15,266 bases of DNA from Nanobdellota archaeon (GCA_018819375.1 JAHJQH010000024.1:1-15266), one strand, 5' to 3'; counted from the first letter of the stretch, positions 7,105-13,796 are shown. Numbers and translations are program-made. The notes: generated by a model not told the origin, from the sequence alone.

Positions 7105-7470
7105 GTGAGATATAAGATTGTTGTGAAAGATAATATTATTGTGAAGAAGGAGATTGTTGTTGGTATTGTGTTCTTGTTTTTATTATTTTGTCTTGGATGC
7201 GGTGAGAATGGCAGTGGTGGTTCTGGTGGCAGTGTTGAAAATCCTTATTTTTGTGAACTTGATGAAGATTGTGTTGTGAAGAATATTGGAAGCTGTTGTG
7301 GTTATTATCCTCGCTGCGTGAATGCAGATTATGTGCCTGATGTTGAGGCAGTGAGAAAAGAGTGTGAGGGTGAGGGAATGGTCGGGATTTGCGGTTATCC
7401 TGAAATAGATGAGTGCAGGTGCGAGAATAATAAATGCGTGAGCATACAAGGCGGCAAGATTATTTCCTAA
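7105..7470 (+). CDS. small cysteine-rich lipoprotein
   Basis: About 121 residues from GTG 7105. A hydrophobic stretch (GIVFLFLLFCLGC) ends in a lipobox-like Leu-Gly-Cys, then a Gly/Ser linker, then a compact domain with ten cysteines, including adjacent CC in GSCCGYYPRC and C-x-C in CRCENNKC. This suggests a disulfide-stabilised extracellular module tethered by lipid. Similar small eight-to-ten-cysteine modules occur in archaeal exoproteins; I assign no function. Start is uncertain. GTG 7105 is preceded by a Shine-Dalgarno-like GGGTGG (7094-7099) and overlaps the stop of a mini-ORF, while GTG 7141 would give the cleanest signal peptide (Met-Lys-Lys-Glu). It shares a divergent promoter region with the beta-propeller gene and is convergent with the operon to its right. 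Confidence 0.7.
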   Translation: MRYKIVVKDNIIVKKEIVVGIVFLFLLFCLGCGENGSGGSGGSVENPYFCELDEDCVVKNIGSCCGYYPRCVNADYVPDVEAVRKECEGEGMVGICGYPEIDECRCENNKCVSIQGGKIIS

Positions 7471-7476
7471 ACCTGC

Positions 7477-7527
7477 TTTGGTAACTAACTATTGTTTGGG
7501 TAACTAAACCTTATTTTGGTGATTTAA
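7477..7527. repeat. three degenerate repeats in a convergent intergenic gap
   Basis: TTTGGTAACTAAC (7477-7489), TTTGGGTAACTAAAC (7495-7509) and TTTTGGTGATTTAAC (7514-7527) lie about 18-20 nt apart between the two convergent stop codons. They may be termination-related or a small protein-binding array; nothing identifies them further. Confidence 0.4.
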
Positions 7528-7538
7528 CTTACTTGACT

Positions 7539-8225
7539 CTACTTGAGGTACCTGGATTCTTTTATTTTTCTTTTTGTTATTCTTATGGTTATTAGGATGA
7601 TTACTGCTGCCAAGATTATGAAGATTGTGCGCTTCAGGTTTATCTTGTTCAGGATTGTGCAGTCCGGATCTTTGGTGCAGTCTGGGTCGCATATTTCATC
7701 TGCCATAGAATCACATATCCCATCTTTTGAACCTGTGGGGCAGTCCTGTGGGCAATTCAGATAATTTTCTCCTGATTCGCATATGGCATTTACTTCACAG
7801 TTTACTGTGAGCTGAAATATTTCTCCCTGGAGAATTGTGCTTGTTGATTTGTCTGTTATTTTTGTTGGCGGAATTGTGATATCTCCTGGACGCTGTGAAG
7901 TGATAGTGTATGTCACTGACTCCGACCTTCCTGCCGGGATGCTGAGTTCCCATTCCAAGAAAGAAACTGTTATTCCATTGTAATATTTTGTTTTTGTTGG
8001 TTCTGGCGGGTTGAGCAATTCAAAATTTTCTGGAATTCTTTCTTCTATTATTACTGACTTCTGGCTGGTTCCTTGATTGAACAAGGAGATTCTTATGTCC
8101 AGTGGTTCTCCTACAGTTACCTGATTTTTAGCTTCCCTGATAATGCTTAGGTCTTGTGCTGATGCTGTTGCCAATGTGAATGCCATAAACAATACAAGCA
8201 AAGTTAATTTTATCCTGATATTCAT
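7539..8225 (-). CDS. secreted, C-terminally anchored cysteine-rich protein
   Basis: 228 residues. A signal peptide (1-23, cleavage after ATASA) is followed by a beta-sandwich-like region at about 25-140 resembling DUF11/CARDB-type adhesion modules (SLFNQGTSQKSVIIEERIP, then WELSIPAGRSESVTYTITS). Next comes a cysteine cluster at 143-189 (CESGENYLNCPQDCP, then CDPDCTKDPDC) of a kind frequent in archaeal surface proteins, and a C-terminal transmembrane helix at 199-215 with a basic tail. It should stand outside the cell with its C-terminus inside. Its ATG overlaps the stop of the upstream transglutaminase-like gene by 4 nt (ATGA), so the two are almost certainly co-transcribed and translationally coupled. 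No specific function is recognised. Confidence 0.82.
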   Translation of the reverse strand: MNIRIKLTLLVLFMAFTLATASAQDLSIIREAKNQVTVGEPLDIRISLFNQGTSQKSVIIEERIPENFELLNPPEPTKTKYYNGITVSFLEWELSIPAGRSESVTYTITSQRPGDITIPPTKITDKSTSTILQGEIFQLTVNCEVNAICESGENYLNCPQDCPTGSKDGICDSMADEICDPDCTKDPDCTILNKINLKRTIFIILAAVIILITIRITKRKIKESRYLK

Positions 8226-10309
8226 CTTGTAACCTCCTCTTTTATTGCAGTGAAAAATGAACCCACAACATTTTTTGCCTTTTGAATTGTGTAGTAGGTT
8301 TTCATCGTGAAACTAACTTTAGTGTTTTCACATCCATAGATATCTTGTTGGCTTGGGCATAGTGTTGGCCCCTTATCATTGTAGCATTTTTTTATTTCCC
8401 CGCAATAATCAAATCCGAAAAGTATTGACGAAGGTGTTTCTCCCAGAATTACTGCTGGATTGTTGTTTCCTGTTGTGTCCACAACAGTGTATTTCTTGTC
8501 ATAAGGGAATCTTACCAGATTGTATGCGTGGGTGGGGCTTTCTACTGTATATGCCTCATTTTTCTTGTATCCTGCTTTTCTCAGAAGAGTTGTTAATGCT
8601 GCTGAATAATCCACACAGGTTCCTGTGCCTAAGATGTTTATTGATGCGTGAACTGGAATATCTGAAAGCGCGATGTTGTTTTTGTCTATTCTTGTGTCTG
8701 ATAACCATTCTCCTTTTTCTCTTTTTGTTCTTGTGGTATAACACCTTATGTTGTTTAAATCAAATCTTGTTGTTGGCAGTGGTCTTGGTTTATACAGGTC
8801 TGCTGGGTTTGTGCATAATGCTTCTTCACCATAACAACACATCTCTGCCTCAAAATAATCCTTCATATATATTTCGCTTCCTCCCAAGGATTGGATTATG
8901 TAGAGGGCCTGGCATTTTTTTTGTGATTTTCCAGAGTTCTTTATAGCGTAGTCACAGGCGTATTTCTTGTCTCCTTCTTCAATGCTCCTGTCTTTGCAGC
9001 AGGAGATGGCATCTTCTATTATGTAATCTATTGAATCATCACAGACCTCAAAAAGATTACAAGAGAGGATTTCAGAGTTTATGTTGATGGAATTTCCTTC
9101 TTTTGTCGGCCATTTGCTGTTGCAGAGTGTGTCTATTGGAAAATAAGCTGTCTTCGTGTCTTTGCATTTTCTTTTTTCTGTTACTGTTACAGTTATTTTA
9201 TCTGTTGATGAAATACCTTTTGAATCTGTGACTTTCAGGAAAATTGTGTATTTTCCTGGTGTCTCAAAGATATGTTCTATTACTTTTCCATATCCAATTA
9301 TTTCCTGTTTGTGATACCACGCGTAGGCAGTCTGGTCTTCTGGAATATTGTTATCCCTGTCATATGACCTTGAACCATCCAAGATTATCTTTTGATATGG
9401 AAAAGCTATTTTGTCTTCTCCTGCATCTGCTTTTGGAGGAGAATTAAAACTTGTTCCTCCTGGTCCCAAATCCCCGAAAGTTGTTGCTGGAAAAACGTCT
9501 ATGTTGATGTTCAGGATTGATTGTTTTTCTCCATCTGACACTATGACAGGTATTGTTATTCTTCCTTCTTGTTTTGGCTTGTTGCAGCTGAATCTTGCAT
9601 CCTGAGAAAGGGTGCAGTCTATTATTTCTGAAGTGAACGTTTCTTGTTCTTCAAATGAGAATTCCAATTGTTGTTGTTCAGAGTCTGATGCATATACTGT
9701 CAAATCCAAGAGATTTTGCAGGTTTTCCTGGGTTTCTACCAAATAGAGCGGCGGGGGGTTGGTGGTTACTGGAGGCCTGTTCTTGGTTGCTGGTTCTGTT
9801 GTCAGTGTTGAGAGGCATTTTCCATTTGAGAGACAGTGTCCTTGTTCACATCCGCATAACTGGCAGTTGTCTGTTAATTCTCCGTCTTGGCAATATTTTG
9901 GCTTTCCTATTCCCTTCAATGTTTTTGATGAGCATTTTCCGTTTTCTGTTCCATCTTTGCAAAGAGCTTTTGTTTTTTCAGTGCAACCCCAAACTGCACA
10001 TTTCTTGTTTTCCAGGCATTGGATTTTTTCTGCTTGACAAGATGCTTTTCCTATTCCGAGGAATGGTGTTTTACAGGAATACTTGTAAAGGGTGTTTCCT
10101 GACATAGGGCAGATGTCTTTTTCTGAGCAGTCCTTGTATTCTTTCCACGTTTTTTGACAGGAACTTGTCTGGTATTCTCTTAGCAGGGTGTTTTGCTGAC
10201 ACTTGTAGTTGTCGAGATATCCTTCACTACATTTTTGTGCTTGTGAGCAAGTGGTCAGGATTATGAGAAACAGGAGTGCTGTTATGATTATTACTACCTC
10301 TTTTTTCAT
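8222..10309 (-). CDS. secreted PKD/transglutaminase-like exoprotein
   Basis: 695 residues. The signal peptide is at 1-25. A cysteine-rich region (27-165) follows, with about 20 cysteines and repeated patterns such as KTPFLGIGKASC and KTLKGIGKPKYC. A linker and Ig/cadherin-like region is at about 176-272. A PKD domain is at about 291-378 (ADAGEDKIAFPYQKIILDGS, YTIFLKVTDSKG). A transglutaminase-like fold lies near the C-terminus with a plausible catalytic triad: Cys565 (GTCVDYSAAL), His594 (PTHAYNLV) and Asp611 (VVDTTG). This superfamily includes peptidases and crosslinkers; which activity applies cannot be told. The start is supported by a TATA box at 10332-10339 centred 26.5 nt upstream. It is the first gene of a two-gene operon with 7539-8225, suggesting that the short anchored protein may be its partner or substrate. 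Confidence 0.87.
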   Translation of the reverse strand: MKKEVVIIITALLFLIILTTCSQAQKCSEGYLDNYKCQQNTLLREYQTSSCQKTWKEYKDCSEKDICPMSGNTLYKYSCKTPFLGIGKASCQAEKIQCLENKKCAVWGCTEKTKALCKDGTENGKCSSKTLKGIGKPKYCQDGELTDNCQLCGCEQGHCLSNGKCLSTLTTEPATKNRPPVTTNPPPLYLVETQENLQNLLDLTVYASDSEQQQLEFSFEEQETFTSEIIDCTLSQDARFSCNKPKQEGRITIPVIVSDGEKQSILNINIDVFPATTFGDLGPGGTSFNSPPKADAGEDKIAFPYQKIILDGSRSYDRDNNIPEDQTAYAWYHKQEIIGYGKVIEHIFETPGKYTIFLKVTDSKGISSTDKITVTVTEKRKCKDTKTAYFPIDTLCNSKWPTKEGNSININSEILSCNLFEVCDDSIDYIIEDAISCCKDRSIEEGDKKYACDYAIKNSGKSQKKCQALYIIQSLGGSEIYMKDYFEAEMCCYGEEALCTNPADLYKPRPLPTTRFDLNNIRCYTTRTKREKGEWLSDTRIDKNNIALSDIPVHASINILGTGTCVDYSAALTTLLRKAGYKKNEAYTVESPTHAYNLVRFPYDKKYTVVDTTGNNNPAVILGETPSSILFGFDYCGEIKKCYNDKGPTLCPSQQDIYGCENTKVSFTMKTYYTIQKAKNVVGSFFTAIKEEVTR

Positions 10310-10331
10310 ATATGTGGATTAGTGAGAGGTG

Positions 10332-10339
10332 TATTTAAG
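10332..10339 (-). promoter_or_regulatory. TATA box of the PKD/transglutaminase operon
   Basis: CTTAAATA on the minus strand, centred 26.5 nt upstream of the ATG at 10309, predicts a leaderless transcript. Immediately upstream in gene orientation is a run of G-tracts on the opposite strand (10345-10368). Confidence 0.6.
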
Positions 10340-10375
10340 TTTTTGGTTGGGTTGAGAGGGGTGGTAGGTGATAAT

Positions 10376-10394
10376 AAAATTGCCCTGCAATTTT
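10376..10394 (+). terminator. hairpin followed by a T-rich tract
   Basis: AAAATTGC (10376-10383), a CCT loop and GCAATTTT (10387-10394) form a perfect 8-bp stem. Further T's follow directly on the plus strand (broken by one A). It has the form of an intrinsic terminator for plus-strand transcription, yet no plus-strand gene lies upstream of it, so it may end an antisense or read-through RNA, or act as DNA. Confidence 0.4.
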
Positions 10395-10608
10395 TTATTT
10401 TTTTGTGGTCGGCAATATTAAAATCTTTTTTGAGGTGTGTGATTGCGTCCTGTGATGTCGTTGTGTGATGTGGATTGTTTGCGTCTTGTTGGGTGTGGCT
10501 TGTTGTGTGTTGTTGGTCGGTATGTGCGTGATTGTTGTTTTGAAGTGTGGGGTTGCGTTGGGTAGGTGTTGTTGGTTTGCGTTCTGTGGGGAGTTAGGGT
10601 TTGTGTTG
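10395..10608. other. G+T-rich gene-free spacer
   Basis: No ORF or recognisable RNA gene. From about 10435 on, the plus strand is overwhelmingly G and T, with few C and A, unlike either flanking gene. The word TTGCGT recurs at 10443, 10479, 10553 and 10577, three times followed by a TGT within a few bases. SRP RNA, RNase P RNA and tRNA signatures were looked for by eye and not found. It could be a structured or G-quadruplex-prone spacer, or an unknown RNA. Confidence 0.5.
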
Positions 10609-10663
10609 TTTCTTACCTAAAAGCGTAAGGAATCTGGGGTATTTCTTACATAAAAGCGTAAGG
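10609..10663. repeat. two tandem CTTAC/GTAAG hairpin repeats
   Basis: Units at 10609-10630 and 10642-10663 (period 33) differ at one base in 22: TTTCTTAC, an 8-nt loop ending AAAAGC, then GTAAGG. Each can fold with a CTTAC/GTAAG stem. They lie 17 bp beyond the ftsY stop, so they may mark the 3' end of that minus-strand transcript or be binding sites. Confidence 0.65.
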
Positions 10664-10679
10664 TTTTTTGTTGATTATT

Positions 10680-11933
10680 TTACCCCAAATCAAGTGACCT
10701 GAGGATTTCTTGTTTGTTGAATGGCTTAAGGTCGTCGTAGGACTGACCGGTGCCGAGATAGAGAATTGGTTTCTTGCTGACATAACTTGTAGAAATTGCA
10801 GTTCCTCCTTTTTCATCCACATCTGCTTTTGTGAGTATGATGCCGTTGATACCGATGGTTTGATTGAATTGTTTTATTTGTTCTATGCAGTCATTTCCTG
10901 TTATTGATTCTCCAATGAAAATTTTCAGGTCTGGTTTCGTGACTCTTATTATTTTCTCCATTTCCTGAAGCAGGTTTGTATTGCTGTGCTGTCTTCCTGC
11001 TGTGTCTATTAATACCGCATCTATTTTTCTTGCTTTTGCCATTGCTATGCCGTCAAAGGCAACTGCTGCTGGATCTGCTCCGTATTTTGTTTTTATGAGC
11101 GGAACTTTTAGTTTTTTAGAATGTATTTCCAGTTGTTCTATTGCAGCACTTCTCCACGTGTCTGCTGCCACTAACATAGAAGTTATATTGTTTTTTTTAA
11201 GCAGGTGGGATATTTTTGCTATTGTCGTGGTCTTTCCAGAGCCGTTTGTTCCCACGAAAACAATGATGTAAGGTCCTTGGCTCCTTGTTTTTTTACTCTT
11301 GATTTCCTGGATTATGTTGAACTCCTTAGTTGTTAATGCTTCACTTATGCTGTTCCTTAATGAATTTTGAATTGTCTTGCTTATGTCCCTTATTGGCTTA
11401 TCAATTATTTCTGCTTCCAAGTCCTGTTTTATTTTTTCTATTACTTCCAATGCTACATTGTTTTCAAGAAGTGTTATTTCAAGATCCCAGAAAAGCTTGT
11501 CAAACTGTTCCTTGGTTATTCTCGTGTGTGTTACTTTCTCCTTTAATTTCCTGAAAAATGATTTTTTCTCTTTTGGAGGTTCGTGTTTTTCTTCCTTGAG
11601 CTGTTTTTCCTTTTCTTCTTCTCTTTGAGGTTCTTCTAATTTTTCTTGTGGCTCTGGTTCTGTTGGTTCTATTACTGGCTCTTGTTTTGGTTCGTGCTTT
11701 TCTTTTTTTTGCTTTTCTTCTTGCTTGCGTTTATCTTTTTTTTCTTTCTTTTCTCTCTCTTTTTTCTGTTCTTTTCTCTCTTTCTGCTGTTTAGTTGTTT
11801 CTTTTCTTGTTTTTTCTTTTACTTCTTTTGCCGGATGTTCAACTACTTCTTCTTGTTCTTTTGTCTCCTGCTCTGCTTTTTTTGAGAAGAGATTTATTGC
11901 ATCCTTTAGTTTTTTCTTGAAGAGCTTGAACAT
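10680..11933 (-). CDS. ftsY: signal recognition particle receptor FtsY
   Basis: 417 residues. FtsY is the membrane-associated GTPase that receives SRP-ribosome complexes at the translocon. It begins with an amphipathic, basic helix (MFKLFKKKLKDAINLFSKKA), continues through a very Lys/Glu-rich low-complexity region (about 20-125), then the N domain (about 127-210) and the GTPase domain. The GTPase motifs are: P-loop GTNGSGKTTT (228-237), G2 DTWRSAAIEQL (258-268), DTAGR (310-314), TKAD with VDEKGGTAIS (368-380), and PILYLGTGQ near the C-terminus. All core motifs look intact; Trp and Ser in DTWRSAA replace the common Phe/Tyr and Ala. A TATA element (11955-11961) is centred about 25 nt upstream, fitting a leaderless start. 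It sits next to several exported-protein genes, consistent with its role but not evidence of an operon. Confidence 0.96.
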   Translation of the reverse strand: MFKLFKKKLKDAINLFSKKAEQETKEQEEVVEHPAKEVKEKTRKETTKQQKERKEQKKEREKKEKKDKRKQEEKQKKEKHEPKQEPVIEPTEPEPQEKLEEPQREEEKEKQLKEEKHEPPKEKKSFFRKLKEKVTHTRITKEQFDKLFWDLEITLLENNVALEVIEKIKQDLEAEIIDKPIRDISKTIQNSLRNSISEALTTKEFNIIQEIKSKKTRSQGPYIIVFVGTNGSGKTTTIAKISHLLKKNNITSMLVAADTWRSAAIEQLEIHSKKLKVPLIKTKYGADPAAVAFDGIAMAKARKIDAVLIDTAGRQHSNTNLLQEMEKIIRVTKPDLKIFIGESITGNDCIEQIKQFNQTIGINGIILTKADVDEKGGTAISTSYVSKKPILYLGTGQSYDDLKPFNKQEILRSLDLG

Positions 11934-11954
11934 ATTGTTGTGTTGGCATTAGGG

Positions 11955-11961
11955 TTTAAAA
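11955..11961 (-). promoter_or_regulatory. TATA box of ftsY
   Basis: TTTTAAA on the minus strand, preceded by AAAC (a plausible BRE), is centred about 25 nt upstream of the ATG at 11933. The rest of the 11962-12044 gap holds nothing I recognise. Confidence 0.5.
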
Positions 11962-12044
11962 GTTTATGCAATCATAATGGGTTTTTGCGAGGCACATGAC
12001 TTGACTTATCCATTCTGAAATGTGTTTTCTGAAAACTAAATCCA

Positions 12045-12052
12045 TTTAAATT
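12045..12052 (+). promoter_or_regulatory. TATA box of the GINS gene
   Basis: TTTAAATT, centred about 23.5 nt upstream of the ATG at 12072, is slightly closer than in the other genes but consistent with a leaderless or near-leaderless message. Confidence 0.5.
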
Positions 12053-12071
12053 TATTGGTCTTCTTTTTAGC

Positions 12072-12719
12072 ATGACTGAAGTCGTGATTACTTATGAAAC
12101 ATTATATGAACTTCTTAGAAGGGAGAAGAACAGAACTGAACTCCAAAAATTAGATGATGACTTTTTTAAGAATGTGGTTGGTTATCTTAAGGAAAAACAG
12201 GATTTTGTTGATTTACAAGAGGGCAAAAGCACTCTTTTTGGTGATGAGATTACCAGAATTAAGAAAGAGATACAAAACATAAAGAGAATCTTGAAAGAGT
12301 TTTATGACCGGCGGGAACTTAAAATCCTTAATATGGCCTTATCCAAATCAATCACTGGAAGCGGGCACGGCACTGAGAATCTTCTTGAACAAGAGGAGGT
12401 CCTTTATGACAGGCTTTGCAGTGACTTGGTGGAGTTCAGGGATGTTATCCTTAATAGTATTCTTGAAGGCAAGATACCTGGTAAACCAAAAGCTATAAAA
12501 ACCGAAGATTCGGAGAACTCTAGTGTTGGTGCAACTGACAGTGATGAAAAGAGTGATGGGGGGAGTAGCACGATGACAGTAAGGTTTTTAAGTGCTGTTC
12601 CCAAGTTTGTTGGTGTGGACGGACATATTTATGGGCCTTTTGAAAATGATGACCTCGCCGAACTCCCGTCTGATGTTGGTGAGTTATTGGCCAAGAATGA
12701 GAGGGCTGAAAAGGTCTGA
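12072..12719 (+). CDS. GINS complex subunit, Gins51 type
   Basis: 215 residues in A-then-B order, which marks the archaeal Gins51 (Sld5/Psf1-like) form; Gins23 has the reverse order. The helical A domain covers about 1-135 (LLRREKNRTELQKLDDDF, then KRILKEFYDRRELKIL). A Ser/Asp-rich linker lies at about 136-167. The small beta-rich B domain runs 168-215 (VRFLSAVPKFVGVDGHIYGPF, then ELPSDVGELLAKNERAEKV). GINS joins MCM and the GAN/RecJ-like (Cdc45) factor into the replicative helicase. No Gins23 gene is in this window; many small archaea use a Gins51 homotetramer. Assignment rests mainly on the well-matched B domain. Confidence 0.88.
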   Translation: MTEVVITYETLYELLRREKNRTELQKLDDDFFKNVVGYLKEKQDFVDLQEGKSTLFGDEITRIKKEIQNIKRILKEFYDRRELKILNMALSKSITGSGHGTENLLEQEEVLYDRLCSDLVEFRDVILNSILEGKIPGKPKAIKTEDSENSSVGATDSDEKSDGGSSTMTVRFLSAVPKFVGVDGHIYGPFENDDLAELPSDVGELLAKNERAEKV

Positions 12720-12765
12720 AATAGTTTAATGCAAGAAAATAAATACTCTTGTGGGAAAATACATT

Positions 12766-12789
12766 TTAGTATTTTAGTTAGTATTTTAG
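12766..12789. repeat. perfect 12-bp tandem repeat in the eL42 promoter
   Basis: TTAGTATTTTAG occurs at 12766-12777 and 12778-12789 without a gap. The second copy carries a TATA-like TATTTTA at roughly the leaderless distance from the eL42 ATG (12814). It may be a duplicated promoter element or regulator site. Confidence 0.5.
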
Positions 12790-12813
12790 TGCAGAAAAAT
12801 ACAAGGCATAAGA

Positions 12814-13125
12814 ATGAAACTACCAAAAACCAAAAAAAAGTATTGCAAATATTGCAAGAAACATACTGAACATAAGATTAGTGTGGTTAAAGGCAAGGAG
12901 AGGGGCGGTTTGAAGCACGGTTCTATTCAAAGAGCCAAGAAAAGAGGTCTTGGAACTGGATTCGGGAACAAGGGAAAATGGGGTTCAAAACCTGCTCTTT
13001 CAAAATTCAAGATGACTGGTGCAAAGATTTCAAAGAAAACCAATCTTAAGTTTACGTGTTCCAAATGCAAGAAATCAACTCTTCAGAAGAAAGGGTTCAG
13101 GGCAAAGAAAACATTATTTGAATAA
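12814..13125 (+). CDS. rpl44e: 50S ribosomal protein eL42 (L44e)
   Basis: 103 residues, very basic, of the usual family length. The zinc-ribbon cysteine pairs are C11/C14 (YCKYCKKHTEH) and C82/C85 (TCSKCKK). Between them lies the conserved central block RGGLKHGSIQRAKKRGLGTG ending in GKWGSKP. eL42 sits near the ribosomal E site. The start gives the standard MKLPKTKKKYCKYCKKHT beginning. It is followed by a hairpin and then eS27, the pairing commonly seen in archaea, often upstream of aIF2-alpha and Nop10 as here. Confidence 0.97.
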   Translation: MKLPKTKKKYCKYCKKHTEHKISVVKGKERGGLKHGSIQRAKKRGLGTGFGNKGKWGSKPALSKFKMTGAKISKKTNLKFTCSKCKKSTLQKKGFRAKKTLFE

Positions 13126-13133
13126 CATAGACC

Positions 13134-13154
13134 CTTTTCTTTGCGAAAGAAAAG
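13134..13154 (+). terminator. perfect hairpin between eL42 and eS27
   Basis: CTTTTCTTT (13134-13142), loop GCG, AAAGAAAAG (13146-13154): nine uninterrupted base pairs starting nine bases after the eL42 stop codon. No T-tract follows, so mRNA processing, stability control or attenuation between the two ribosomal genes is as likely as termination. Confidence 0.45.
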
Positions 13155-13178
13155 CCACCTCAGGTAAAAGAAAGCATT

Positions 13179-13454
13179 ATGGTTCACTATGTTCACGGAA
13201 AAAAAGAAAATGTTACACTTAAATTTAAAATGACTGGAAAAAAAATAGAAAATGAGAAACTTGACATGAACGGGTTAGTCAAGGAGCCAAAATCAAGATT
13301 CATCAAGGTAAGATGCTCTAAATGCAAGAACGAGCAGATTGTTTTTGGAAAATCTTCTACCAAAGTCCACTGTCTTGTTTGCGGTAAGTCATTGTCTGCT
13401 CCTACAGGAGGGAAGACAAAGCTTAAAGCAAGAGTTCTTGAAGTGTTGGAATAA
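13179..13454 (+). CDS. rps27e: 30S ribosomal protein eS27
   Basis: 91 residues from ATG 13179. The recognisable eS27 protein starts around MNGLVKEPKSRFIKVRC and spans about 62 residues, the normal archaeal length. The zinc-ribbon cysteines (in the short numbering from 13266: C17/C20 in RCSKCKNEQ and C36/C39 in HCLVCGK) are followed by the conserved PTGGKTKLKARVLEVLE. An ATG at 13266 would give exactly this core and may be the true start. Neither candidate has a good Shine-Dalgarno or TATA box at leaderless distance. The optional 29-residue N-terminal extension contains LKFKMTGKKI, which echoes SKFKMTGAKI in the neighbouring eL42. The gene ends inside a palindrome shared with the convergent cold-shock gene. 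Confidence 0.93.
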   Translation: MVHYVHGKKENVTLKFKMTGKKIENEKLDMNGLVKEPKSRFIKVRCSKCKNEQIVFGKSSTKVHCLVCGKSLSAPTGGKTKLKARVLEVLE

Positions 13455-13466
13455 AAAATTTATTCC
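13448..13466. terminator. shared palindrome at the convergent eS27/cold-shock 3' ends
   Basis: GGAATAAA (13448-13455), an AAA loop and TTTATTCC (13459-13466) form a perfect 8-bp stem. It contains the TAA stop codons of both convergent genes (13452-13454 plus; 13460-13462 minus). On the plus strand it is followed by T-rich sequence, as expected of an archaeal terminator. Confidence 0.5.
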
Positions 13467-13666
13467 TTTTGTTTTTTGGCTAATTTAACGTCTTTTGCCT
13501 GCATTCCTTTTTCTGTTTCTTCAGTTTCAAAGGATACTTCGTCATTGTCTTGTATAAATGTTCCTTCTGTTATTTTTGTGTGATGCACAAAATATTCTTT
13601 TCCGTCTTCACCTTCTATAAATCCATATCCTTTGTTTCTATTAAACCATTTTACTGTTCCTTTCAT
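13460..13666 (-). CDS. cold-shock domain protein (CspA family)
   Basis: 68 residues, the standard length of a single cold-shock domain. RNP1 is KGYGFIEG (12-19) and RNP2 is YFVHHT (25-30), with the starting MKGTVKWFNRNKGYGFI typical of the family. These OB-fold proteins bind single-stranded RNA/DNA and act as RNA chaperones. Unlike most genes here it has a strong Shine-Dalgarno GGAGG six bases before its ATG (minus strand, 13673-13677), so it is translated from a leadered mRNA. Cold-shock domain proteins are patchy in archaea and often thought to come from bacteria; the bacterial-style ribosome binding site is consistent with that but does not prove it. Convergent with eS27, with five bases between the stop codons. 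Confidence 0.95.
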   Translation of the reverse strand: MKGTVKWFNRNKGYGFIEGEDGKEYFVHHTKITEGTFIQDNDEVSFETEETEKGMQAKDVKLAKKQKE

Positions 13667-13672
13667 TCTTAT

Positions 13673-13677
13673 CCTCC
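13673..13677 (-). promoter_or_regulatory. Shine-Dalgarno site of the cold-shock gene
   Basis: GGAGG on the minus strand, six bases before the ATG at 13666. It is the clearest ribosome binding site in the window and contrasts with the leaderless neighbours. Confidence 0.75.
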
Positions 13678-13765
13678 ATTAAAATATTGTTCAAAGAAAA
13701 TCAAAGAAATTCCTTGAATAATTGGTATTTTGGTAGCAAACCCTATTTTTAAGGTTTGTGGTTAA

Positions 13766-13775
13766 TTTTATAAAA
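13766..13775 (+). promoter_or_regulatory. TATA box of the aIF2-alpha/Nop10 operon
   Basis: TTTTATAAAA, centred 26.5 nt before the ATG at 13797, indicates leaderless transcription. It lies inside the longer open frame that begins with GTG 13758, excluding that start. A 6-bp inverted repeat CAAACC/GGTTTG (13737-13742, 13753-13758) lies just upstream. Confidence 0.65.
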
Positions 13776-13796
13776 GGTTGTTCTGTAACATTCATC

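Noticed and set aside
7183..7449. 88-codon minus-strand ORF opposite the lipoprotein
   Set aside because: The plus-strand frame has a lipobox and an ordered cysteine domain; the minus product is low-complexity Thr/Ile.
8476..8483. Third occurrence of the TGTCCACA core of the Fic repeat
   Set aside because: Only the core matches, it sits inside a coding region, and the paired arm at 22-nt spacing is absent.
8353..8946. 197-codon plus-strand ORF
   Set aside because: Antisense to the transglutaminase-like gene, whose frame has clear domains; the plus-strand product is cysteine/leucine-rich without a recognisable pattern.
10395..10608. G+T-rich spacer as SRP RNA, given the neighbouring ftsY
   Set aside because: No conserved S-domain sequence or long complementary arms could be found on either strand.
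11646..11885. Plus-strand ORF of 79 codons, almost all Phe/Leu/Ser
   Set aside because: It is the antisense shadow of the Lys/Glu-rich FtsY extension, with no promoter or family resemblance.
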